Source: Actinoplanes ianthinogenes (lineage in GTDB: Bacteria; Actinomycetota; Actinomycetes; Mycobacteriales; Micromonosporaceae). Taken from it: DNA of 64,000 bases. Made by a program: the position numbers and the translations under genes. Shown here piece after piece: positions 24,980-32,394 of the stretch (position 1 is its first letter; each line of letters opens with the position of its first letter). Location: assembly GCF_018324205.1 (NCBI RefSeq), contig NZ_AP023356.1:8500501-8564500 (forward strand), given 5' to 3'. The notes under the pieces are model-generated. The model worked only from the letters and a program-made list of their open reading frames with translations. It was not told where the DNA came from and ran no database searches.

Positions 24980-25885
24980 GTGCGAGGCAAGCGGCTGTTC
25001 ATCGCCGTCTTCCTGCTCCCGCCCCTGCTGCTCTACGGCATCTTCGTGGTCTCGCCGTACGCGCAGGCGTTCCAGATCTCCGGCACGAACTGGAGCGGGC
25101 TGTCCCCGACGTACGAGTTCGTCGGCCTGGACAACTTCACCCGGCTGCTCGGCGACGGGTACTTCTGGACCGCGCTGCGGCACAACGGACTGCTGCTCGT
25201 GCTGCTGCCGGTGGCGACGATCCTGCTCGGGCTCTTCTTCGCCTCGATGATCAGTGTGGGCGGCCGCGCCGACCGGGTGGGCGTGCACGGCGTACGCGGA
25301 GCCGGTTTCTATCGGGTCGTCTATTTCTTCCCGCAGGTGTTGTCGGTGGCCATCATCGGCGTGCTCTGGAAGCAGATGTACGCCCCGACCACCGGAATGA
25401 TCAACGGTTTCCTCCGGGGCATCGGGCTGGACGGCCTCGCCGTCGCCTGGCTCGGTGACCCCCGATTCGCGTTCTGGTGCGTGCTGGCCGTGCTCGTCTG
25501 GATGAACGTCGGCTTTTACGTCGTCCTGTTCAGTGCGGCCATGCAGTCCATTCCCCGCGACCTTTACGAGGCCGCGCTGCTGGACGGGGCCAACCGGCTC
25601 ACCACCCTGGTCCGGATCACCGTTCCGCTGGTCTGGGACACCATTCAGGTCGCCTGGGTCTACCTGGCGATCATCGCGATCGACGGTTTCGCCATCGTGC
25701 AGATCATCACCGACGGCGGTCCCGGTTCGGCGTCCGACGTGGTCGGTCTGCGGCTCTACAAAACGGCATTCGCCGACGGCCGATTCGGCTACGCGTCGGC
25801 GATCGGTGTCGCGATGTTCTTCCTGACCCTGACGGTGGCCGTCATGTTCCTGCGGGTGACCCGGCGCGAGAGGGTGGAGTTGTGA
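24980..25885 (+). CDS. ABC sugar transporter permease (MalF type)
   Basis: 301 residues with six predicted membrane helices and the EAA loop of binding-protein-dependent permeases (YEAALLDGANRLTTLVRITV, about 194-213). It starts with GTG 1 nt after the binding-protein stop and overlaps the second permease by 4 nt. It forms the membrane channel with that partner. No ATPase gene accompanies the set. Confidence 0.9.
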   Translation: MRGKRLFIAVFLLPPLLLYGIFVVSPYAQAFQISGTNWSGLSPTYEFVGLDNFTRLLGDGYFWTALRHNGLLLVLLPVATILLGLFFASMISVGGRADRVGVHGVRGAGFYRVVYFFPQVLSVAIIGVLWKQMYAPTTGMINGFLRGIGLDGLAVAWLGDPRFAFWCVLAVLVWMNVGFYVVLFSAAMQSIPRDLYEAALLDGANRLTTLVRITVPLVWDTIQVAWVYLAIIAIDGFAIVQIITDGGPGSASDVVGLRLYKTAFADGRFGYASAIGVAMFFLTLTVAVMFLRVTRRERVEL

Positions 25886-26775
25886 CGGCTGTGCTGACTC
25901 CGGTGGCTGCGGAAACAGTCGAGGAGGCCGCGTCGCCCTCCCCGCGCCGGACATTCTCCGTCTTTTCCCATGCCTTCCTGATCGGCTGGGCGCTGCTGAC
26001 CACGTTGCCGCTGGTCTGGGCGGTGCTCAGCTCGTTCAAGAGCGACAACGAGATCCTCACCAGCCCGTGGGGCCTGCCCTCCGAAGTGCGCTGGGAGAAC
26101 TGGGTCCGGGCCTGGGGCGAGGCGCACATCGGCCGCTATTTCCTGAACAGTGCCGTCGTGGTCACCGGCGCGCTGACGCTGACCATGCTGTTCGGCGCGA
26201 TGGCCGCATATGTGCTGGCGCGCTATCAGTTCCGCGGCCGCCGGATCGTCTATTTCGCCTTCGTCGGCGGCATGATGTTCCCGGTCTTCCTGGCCCTGGT
26301 CCCGCTCTTCTTCGTGGTCCGCAATCTGGGCCTGCTCGGCACCCTGCCCGGCCTCACCCTGGTCTATGCGGCCTATTCACTGCCATTCACCGTCTTCTTC
26401 CTGACGGCGTTCTTCCGCACCCTGCCCACCTCGGTCGCCGAGGCCGCCATGGTCGACGGGTGCGGCCACTTCGGCCTGTTCTTCCGGGTCATGCTCCCGA
26501 TGGCCCGCCCCGGCCTGGTCAGCGTCGCCATCTTCAATTTCCTGTTCCAGTGGAACCAGTACATCCTGCCGCTGGTCCTGATGCAGGGCGCCGGCGCGGA
26601 GAACAAATGGGTGCTCGCCCAGGGCCTGGCCGCCCTCGCGGTCAACGAGGGCTATCAGGGCGATTTCAGCGGCCTGTTCGCCGGCATGACCATCGCCATG
26701 CTCCCGGTCCTCATCGCCTACCTGATCTTCCACCGCCAGTTCCAGTCCGGCCTCTCCGCCGGCCAACTCCGCTGA
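25882..26775 (+). CDS. ABC sugar transporter permease (MalG type)
   Basis: 297 residues, six membrane helices and the EAA loop (AEAAMVDGCGHFGLFFRVML). The GTG start overlaps the upstream permease stop by 4 nt. It ends the serine-hydrolase/importer operon. The missing ATPase is probably supplied by a shared MsiK-like protein encoded elsewhere, as is usual for actinobacterial sugar importers. Confidence 0.9.
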   Translation: MTAVLTPVAAETVEEAASPSPRRTFSVFSHAFLIGWALLTTLPLVWAVLSSFKSDNEILTSPWGLPSEVRWENWVRAWGEAHIGRYFLNSAVVVTGALTLTMLFGAMAAYVLARYQFRGRRIVYFAFVGGMMFPVFLALVPLFFVVRNLGLLGTLPGLTLVYAAYSLPFTVFFLTAFFRTLPTSVAEAAMVDGCGHFGLFFRVMLPMARPGLVSVAIFNFLFQWNQYILPLVLMQGAGAENKWVLAQGLAALAVNEGYQGDFSGLFAGMTIAMLPVLIAYLIFHRQFQSGLSAGQLR

Positions 26776-26876
26776 CTGTTTGTTTTCGTCGTCGCGCCCC
26801 ACGAATCAACATCCATCGCTTAAGATCACCGCCCTGAGGTAGTCCACTCTGGAATTTCGCGGCCACGGGGGCTCGC

Positions 26877-27800
26877 GTGACGGCGGGGGGCCGGATGGAT
26901 GGCAGTGATCGGAAGCAACCCGAAGTGCGACTGCTCGGCCCGGTCGAGCTCGTCCACCCCGACGGCGTCCGGGTCGAGTTGCAACTGCAGAGCCGCAAGG
27001 TGCTCGCCCTGTTGATCACGGCGGCCGGCCGCCCGGTGGCCACCGGGCAACTGGTCCGCTGGATCTGGGGCGAGGACGGCATTCCGTCACACGCGCCGCA
27101 GATGGTGCGCTCGCACATCCGGACGCTGCGCGGCGCCCTGCGCGACGGCGCCGGGCGGATCCTGACCACCGGCTCGGCCGGCTACCGGATCGCCCCGGAC
27201 GGGTGCACCGTCGACGCCGGCCGGTTCCGGGGGCTGCTCAGCCAGGCCCGCCAGCGCCTGCCGCGCGACGTGCCCGCCGCCCTCCGGCTGGCCCGTGCCG
27301 CGCTCGACCTGTGGCGGGGCACCGAGGCCATGCCGGACATGAACGGCGTGCGGCCGCTGCGTGCCGAGGCGGTCCATCTGGAGGAGCAACGCTGCCAGGC
27401 GGAGGAGATGGTGGTGCTGGGCAGCCTGATCTCCGGCCGGGCCGAGCACGTGCTGCCGCGGGCCCGCAGGCTGACCGAGCTGTATCCGAAACGAGAACGG
27501 TTCTGGCTGCAACTCATGGTCGCCGAGGCGCTCAGCGGCCGGCTCGTGGAGGCGACCACGATCACCTTCTGGCGGGCCCGGCGCGACCTGGTCGAGGAGA
27601 CCGGCCTGCACGCGGCCGGCCTCGACGCCCTGCAGCGAGAGCTGCTCAGCGGCACCTGCTCGGCGGATCGACTCCTGGAGGTGGTCACCCGGCGTCATCA
27701 AGGCATTGCTTGGCGTGACTTACGCCGCGATGACCTCGCAACCTACGCCGCAGCCGCAGGCTTCTCGGCATCGGAGCCGCTCGGCTCCGCCGGGGGATAG
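26877..27800 (+). CDS. SARP-family transcriptional regulator
   Basis: 307 residues: an OmpR-like winged helix (LLGPVELVHPDGVRVEL, QMVRSHIRTLRGALRD, GYRIAP, about 15-110) followed by a bacterial transcriptional activation domain of helical repeats. This is the compact SARP layout, without the NB-ARC or TPR domains of larger forms. SARPs activate secondary-metabolite or secreted-product operons. GTG 26877 is used; ATG 26895 is an alternative start. Its stop lies within the Shine-Dalgarno of the I36 inhibitor gene (8 bp gap), so the two are probably co-transcribed. Confidence 0.88.
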   Translation: MTAGGRMDGSDRKQPEVRLLGPVELVHPDGVRVELQLQSRKVLALLITAAGRPVATGQLVRWIWGEDGIPSHAPQMVRSHIRTLRGALRDGAGRILTTGSAGYRIAPDGCTVDAGRFRGLLSQARQRLPRDVPAALRLARAALDLWRGTEAMPDMNGVRPLRAEAVHLEEQRCQAEEMVVLGSLISGRAEHVLPRARRLTELYPKRERFWLQLMVAEALSGRLVEATTITFWRARRDLVEETGLHAAGLDALQRELLSGTCSADRLLEVVTRRHQGIAWRDLRRDDLATYAAAAGFSASEPLGSAGG

Positions 27801-27804
27801 GAGG
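27799..27804 (+). promoter_or_regulatory. Shine-Dalgarno that fixes a TTG start
   Basis: AGGAGG overlaps the stop codon of the SARP gene and lies 4 nt before TTG 27809. It decides that the rare TTG is the start of the I36-like secreted protein and suggests translational coupling to the SARP. Confidence 0.7.
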
Positions 27805-27808
27805 CGAA

Positions 27809-28240
27809 TTGCCACAGAGCAGCTTGACGGTGCGCTGGGCGCGGGGGGTGGCGGCGGCCGCGTTGGTGTCCGGCGCCGTTCTCTTCGGGACCGCGATGCC
27901 GGCCTCGGCGAACGTCAACTTCAACGGCACCTGTGAGGCCTCGGAGGCCTGCGTCTTCGACTGGGACTACTTCGAGGGTCCGCGCTGGGACTACGAGGGC
28001 ACTGACACCAACTTCTCCAACAACTACTATCCGGACACCACGAAGTACGGCGCGGGTCCGCCGCTGAACGACTCGGCGGAGGGCCTGCACAACTTCGGCC
28101 TCTCCTGCACCGCCGTGTTCGGTCAGAACGCCGGCGGCGCCTCGGCCAGCGGCTGGAAGGTCAGGCACCTTCCCGGCAAGGGCGACGGCCTCCCGGCCGA
28201 CCGGGAGAACCGGGTCTCTTCGCTCTACTGGGAGTGCTGA
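27809..28240 (+). CDS. Secreted peptidase inhibitor family I36 (SMPI-like) protein
   Basis: 143 residues starting at TTG. A Sec signal peptide (about 1-34, cleavage after PASA) precedes a mature domain of about 109 residues with four cysteines (C42, C48, C100, C143), enough for two disulfides, as in the Streptomyces metalloprotease inhibitor SMPI of family I36, which has a beta/gamma-crystallin-like fold. Aromatic-rich loops (FDWDYFEGPRWDY) fit that family. It may inhibit secreted metalloproteases or act on competitors. It is followed by a strong hairpin and then the lipoprotein-HlyD-MacB operon. Confidence 0.8.
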   Translation: MPQSSLTVRWARGVAAAALVSGAVLFGTAMPASANVNFNGTCEASEACVFDWDYFEGPRWDYEGTDTNFSNNYYPDTTKYGAGPPLNDSAEGLHNFGLSCTAVFGQNAGGASASGWKVRHLPGKGDGLPADRENRVSSLYWEC

Positions 28241-28254
28241 CCAGCACCAAACGT

Positions 28255-28288
28255 CCGGGCAGGGGCGGTTCGTGCCGTCCCTGCCCGG
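28255..28288 (+). terminator. Hairpin terminator or attenuator after the I36 gene
   Basis: CCGGGCAGGG (28255-28264) pairs with CCCTGCCCGG (28279-28288), and an inner CGG/CCG plus a G-U pair extend the stem to 14 bp around the loop TTCGTG. There is no T-run. It probably limits read-through into the transport operon that follows 45 bp later. Confidence 0.65.
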
Positions 28289-28333
28289 CATCTCGACAAC
28301 GCACGGACGAGTGGACAGGGTGAGATCGACCGC

Positions 28334-29254
28334 ATGAAACGACTTGTCACGACCGCGATGGTGATCGGCGTCCTGGCGATCGCCGGCTGCTCCGGTGGCG
28401 GCTCGGCGAGCCCGGCCGCGACCCGGAACCCCGGCGGCGTGCCGACGTCCCCGGTGTCGCCGCCCGCCGTGACCGCCTCGCCGACCGTGTCCAGCCTGAA
28501 CAATGCCAGCCTGCCGCTGGATCGCTACACCACCACGGCGGACGAGTACGCCGAGCTGAACTACGCCTCGAAGCTGATGACCGCCGAGTGCATGAAGCGT
28601 TTCGGCATCACCTACAACCCCGGCAAGCGGCTGAAGCTGCTCGACTACCGGGACCGGACCAATGACCTGGGCCTGATCGACGAGGCGCACGCGGCACGGT
28701 TCGGCTACCACATGGATCCGGCGCGGTACTCGAAGCACGACACGAATTCCAACCCCGGCCTGACCACGGCCCAGTCGTACATCCTCTTCGGCGAGCGGCT
28801 GGGCAAGTCGGACCGCGAGGGCGTCCCGGAGGACGGCTGCATGGGCGAGGGGTACCGCAAGGTCGGCTGGAGCACCGAAGACGACGTGTGGTTGCAGGAG
28901 CTGGGCAACGACGCGAAGAGCCGGGCCTTCGCGGACAAGCGGGCGGTCGCCCTGATGGCCGACTGGAGCACCTGCATGCGCAAGTCCGGTTACCGGTACG
29001 ACAACGTCGACGACGTGAACAACGACCAGCGCTGGTGGAAGGACGAGGACGCACCGGCCGGCCGGGCCGAGAAGAACACCGCTCTCGCCGACGTGCGCTG
29101 CAAGAAGAAGCTCAACTACCTCGGCACCATGACCTCGATCCTGGTCGCCTACCAGCAGCAGATCGTGGAGGCCAACCTGGAGCGGCTCGAGTCGGTGCGC
29201 GCCGCCACCCAGCAGGCGTTGAAGAACGCCGCGGCGGTGCTGGGTGGACGCTGA
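28334..29254 (+). CDS. Lipoprotein of unknown function leading the HlyD-MacB operon
   Basis: 306 residues with a lipoprotein signal peptide (lipidated C19 in AIAGC). The exported part contains a repeated motif, ECMKRFGITYN and TCMRKSGYRYDN, with a third related site (DGCMGEGYRK), suggesting an internal duplication with paired cysteines. A helical C-terminus rich in Q and E follows. Its last 11 nt overlap the start of the HlyD-like gene. I do not recognise a named family. The position suggests an accessory surface subunit of the transporter. Confidence 0.75.
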   Translation: MKRLVTTAMVIGVLAIAGCSGGGSASPAATRNPGGVPTSPVSPPAVTASPTVSSLNNASLPLDRYTTTADEYAELNYASKLMTAECMKRFGITYNPGKRLKLLDYRDRTNDLGLIDEAHAARFGYHMDPARYSKHDTNSNPGLTTAQSYILFGERLGKSDREGVPEDGCMGEGYRKVGWSTEDDVWLQELGNDAKSRAFADKRAVALMADWSTCMRKSGYRYDNVDDVNNDQRWWKDEDAPAGRAEKNTALADVRCKKKLNYLGTMTSILVAYQQQIVEANLERLESVRAATQQALKNAAAVLGGR

Positions 29255-30452
29255 CGTCCCGCCGCAGGCGCCGTTGCGCGGCCGGCGACGGTTCCTGCTC
29301 GGCCTGGTCACCGGCGCGGTGGTGATGGCGCTCGCCGGGCTGGGCGCGTCCACGTTCGTCAAGTCGCCGCAGCAGGCCGCCGCGGAGGCCGCCGCGCCAC
29401 CGGCGAGCCTGATCACCGCGACCGTGGAACGCCGGGTCCTGCGTGAGGACGTGGTGCTGCGCGGCACCGTGGAACCGGACCGGGCCCTCGAGGTCACCCC
29501 GGTGCTCGGCAGCGGCCGGTCGGTGATCTCCCGCCGCGTGGTCAAGGCCGGCGGGCGGGTCGGCGCGGGCAGCGTGCTGGCCGAGATCTCCGGGCGGCCG
29601 GTCATCGCGCTGACCGGGCGGGTGCCGCCGTACCGGGACGTGCACGCCGGGATGACCGGATCGGACGTGAGGCAGTTGCAGGCGGCGCTGCGCGAGCTGG
29701 GCTACCCGATCAGCGACCGGGCCGGCGTGTTCGGCGCTTCGACCGGGCGGGCGATCCGCCGGATGTATCAGAGCCGCGACTACGAACCGCCGCTGGAGGA
29801 GGTGCCGGCGGCGCCGGATCCGGCCCCGTCGGCCGGCGTGGGTGCACCGGCCGCCACCCCCGCGAAGCGGGTCTACCTGCCGATGAGCGAGGTCTACTTC
29901 GTCAGGACGCTGCCGGCCCGGGTGGCCGCTGTCAAGGCCGGCTTGGGCGCCGAGGTGGCCGGGCCGATCCTGACCCTGTCGGTCGGCGGCCTGGTGGTGC
30001 GCGGCACGCTGCCGCCCGCCGACCGGGAACTGGTCGATCCCGGCATGTCGGTGGAGATCTTCGACGAGACCAGCGGCAAGAAGGCGCCCGGCCGGGTGAC
30101 CACGATCGGTGAGCTGCGCCAGGGTGCGGGCTCGGAGACCGGCCACCCGATCACGATCAGTGCCACCGGGACGCTGCCCGCGTCATTCACCGGCCAGGAG
30201 GTGCGGCTCACCGTCACCTCCGCCACCACCGGCGAGGAGGTCTTGGTGGTGCCGGTGTCGGCGATCTTCTCGGCGGCCGACGGCGCCACCCAGGTGTTGC
30301 GCGTGCGCGACGACCGGCGAGAGCCGGTGACCGTGCGCACCGGCGCGTCGGCCGGCGGATTCGTCGAGGTCGACGGTGCCGGGCTGGCCGAGGGCGACCA
30401 GGCCGTGGTCGGCGGCCGGACCGGCGGTGCGCGCCCGGACGGCACCGGGTGA
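29244..30452 (+). CDS. HlyD/MacA-type adaptor with a peptidoglycan-binding domain
   Basis: 402 residues. One membrane anchor at about 17-37, a split barrel-sandwich domain (about 58-125 and beyond), and a PG_binding_1 domain at about 134-178 (GMTGSDVRQLQAALRELGY) inserted where Gram-negative adaptors carry their hairpin; a beta-barrel domain and membrane-proximal domain complete the protein. It would link the MacB-like transporter to the cell wall. GTG start overlaps the lipoprotein gene by 11 nt and its stop overlaps the ATPase gene by 4 nt. Confidence 0.85.
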   Translation: MDADVPPQAPLRGRRRFLLGLVTGAVVMALAGLGASTFVKSPQQAAAEAAAPPASLITATVERRVLREDVVLRGTVEPDRALEVTPVLGSGRSVISRRVVKAGGRVGAGSVLAEISGRPVIALTGRVPPYRDVHAGMTGSDVRQLQAALRELGYPISDRAGVFGASTGRAIRRMYQSRDYEPPLEEVPAAPDPAPSAGVGAPAATPAKRVYLPMSEVYFVRTLPARVAAVKAGLGAEVAGPILTLSVGGLVVRGTLPPADRELVDPGMSVEIFDETSGKKAPGRVTTIGELRQGAGSETGHPITISATGTLPASFTGQEVRLTVTSATTGEEVLVVPVSAIFSAADGATQVLRVRDDRREPVTVRTGASAGGFVEVDGAGLAEGDQAVVGGRTGGARPDGTG

Positions 30453-31114
30453 CGCCGGTCGTCGAGTTCGCCGGGGTGACCCGCTCCTATCCCGGTCCGC
30501 CGCCGGTGCAGGCGTTGCGCGCCGCCGACCTGGTGGTCGGCGCCGGCGAGTACGTGGCGGTGACCGGCCCGTCCGGCTCCGGCAAATCCACCTTTCTCAA
30601 CGTGGTCGGGCTGCTCGACCGGCCGACCGCCGGTGTCTACCGGCTCGACGGCTTCGACACCGCCACCCTGCCCGAGCGGGATCGGACCGCGCTGCGCGGC
30701 CGGCGCATCGGATTCGTGTTCCAGTCGTTCCACCTGCTCCGGCACCGGTCGGTGGTGGAGAACGTGACGATGGCGATGGTCTACACCGGGGTGAGCCGGC
30801 GGGACCGGGCCGGCCTGGCGCTGGAGACGCTCGACCGGGTCGGGCTCACCCACCGCGCGTACGCCCGCGCCGGCCATCTCTCCGGCGGCGAGTCCCAGCG
30901 GGTGGCGATCGCCCGGGCCCTGGTGAACCGGCCCTCGCTACTGCTGTGCGACGAGCCGACCGGCAACCTGGACAGTGCCAGCGCGGCCGCCGTGCTCGCC
31001 CTCATCGAGGAGCTGAACGACGGCGGCCTGACCGTGCTGATGGTCACCCATGACCAGCAGGTGGCCGGCCGGGCGCACCGCTCGGTTCTGATCAAGGACG
31101 GAATCCTGCGGTGA
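30449..31114 (+). CDS. MacB/LolD-type ABC transporter ATPase
   Basis: 221 residues with Walker A GPSGSGKST (40-48), Q-loop FVFQSFHLL, signature LSGGESQRVAIARAL and Walker B LLLCDEPTGNLD. The sequence type is that of LolD/MacB ATPases, which drive mechanotransmission rather than ordinary transport. It overlaps the HlyD-like gene and the FtsX-like permease by 4 nt each and forms a complex with the latter. Confidence 0.92.
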   Translation: MTPVVEFAGVTRSYPGPPPVQALRAADLVVGAGEYVAVTGPSGSGKSTFLNVVGLLDRPTAGVYRLDGFDTATLPERDRTALRGRRIGFVFQSFHLLRHRSVVENVTMAMVYTGVSRRDRAGLALETLDRVGLTHRAYARAGHLSGGESQRVAIARALVNRPSLLLCDEPTGNLDSASAAAVLALIEELNDGGLTVLMVTHDQQVAGRAHRSVLIKDGILR

Positions 31115-32355
31115 AACGGACGCCACCGGTCGTGCCGGCCACCCGGCTCGGGCTGCGCGACGTGGTCGACGAGGCGGTCGCCGGCATGCTGGCCCGGCCC
31201 GGGCGGGCCGCGCTGACCGTGCTGGGCACCCTGCTCGGCGTCGCCGCGTTCGTCACCGTGCTGGGCCTGACCAGCACCGTGGAGGGGCAGATCAGCAGCC
31301 GGTTCACCGCGCTGGTGGCCACCGAGGTGGTCGTGCAGGACAGCGCCGAGCAGGCCGCGGACGGCGGGGCCGGCGCCGAGCAGGCGTTCCCGCCGGACGC
31401 CGAGCGGCGGCTGGTCGCGCTGAACGGGGTACGCAACGCCGGCGTCTTCTGGGAGGTGCCGGACGTGGGTGGGGTCGCCGCCCGCCGCCCGTCCGCCGCG
31501 GACCCGGGCGAGCAGCTCCGGGTGCTGGGCGCCTCGCCCGGATACCTGCGGGCGATCCACGCTCACCTGGCCGCCGGCCGGCTCTTCGACACCTGGCACG
31601 ACGGCAACGACGAACGGGTCGTGGTGCTCGGCTCCGGCGCCGCCGGCCGGCTCGGCATCACCTGGGTGGACGACCAGCCAGCGGTCTTCATCGGCGGGGC
31701 GCCGTTCGCCGTCATCGGGATCATCGACGACGTGGACCGCAAGGCCGACACCCTGCTGAGCGTGGTGCTGCCGGCCGGCACGGCCCGGGCGGTCTGGGGC
31801 GACCCGCCGGCCGGTGGCAGCAGGTCCGTCCAGGCGATGATCGACACCGAGGTCGGCGCGGCCCAGCAGGTCGGGGCGGAGGCGCCGCTGGCGCTGCGGC
31901 CTCAGGACCCGTCCCGGTTCAAGGTGGTCACCCCACCCAACCCGCGGCAGTTGCGCGAGGGGGTGAACACCGACCTGGGCACGCTGTTCCTGGCCCTGGC
32001 CGCGGTCTGCCTGGTGATCGGCGCGGTCGGGATCGCGAACACTACCCTGGTCGCGGTCCTGGAACGGGTCGGGGAGATCGGCCTGCGCCGCTCGCTCGGT
32101 GCCCGCCGCCGGCACGTGGCCGTCCACTTCCTCGCCGAGTCCGGCACCCTCGGCCTGGTCGGCGGCCTGATCGGCACCAGCCTCGGCGTCGCCGCCGTGG
32201 TGACGGTCGCGGTGTGGCGGGACTGGACGCCGATCCTGCACTCGGCCACGGTCCTGCCCGCCCCGCTGGCCGGGGCCGCCACCGGCCTGCTAGCCGGCCT
32301 CTACCCCGCGTGGCGTGCGTCCCGCATCGAGCCCGCCGACGCACTGCGCCGCTGA
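31111..32355 (+). CDS. MacB/FtsX-type ABC permease
   Basis: 414 residues: one N-terminal membrane helix at about 30-52, a large extracytoplasmic domain of about 220 residues (PDVGGVAARR, VVVLGSGAAGRLGI), and three C-terminal helices with the FtsX signature (ERVGEIGLRRSLGARRRHV, then LYPAWRASRIEPADALRR). With the ATPase and the HlyD-like adaptor it forms a tripartite-like system in a Gram-positive cell. Cargo may be the I36-like protein, a lipopeptide or an antimicrobial; this is inferred from location only. Confidence 0.9.
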   Translation: MKRTPPVVPATRLGLRDVVDEAVAGMLARPGRAALTVLGTLLGVAAFVTVLGLTSTVEGQISSRFTALVATEVVVQDSAEQAADGGAGAEQAFPPDAERRLVALNGVRNAGVFWEVPDVGGVAARRPSAADPGEQLRVLGASPGYLRAIHAHLAAGRLFDTWHDGNDERVVVLGSGAAGRLGITWVDDQPAVFIGGAPFAVIGIIDDVDRKADTLLSVVLPAGTARAVWGDPPAGGSRSVQAMIDTEVGAAQQVGAEAPLALRPQDPSRFKVVTPPNPRQLREGVNTDLGTLFLALAAVCLVIGAVGIANTTLVAVLERVGEIGLRRSLGARRRHVAVHFLAESGTLGLVGGLIGTSLGVAAVVTVAVWRDWTPILHSATVLPAPLAGAATGLLAGLYPAWRASRIEPADALRR

Positions 32356-32394
32356 CTCGGGGGTAGAGCCGGCCGTACCGGAAAACGGTTGTGA

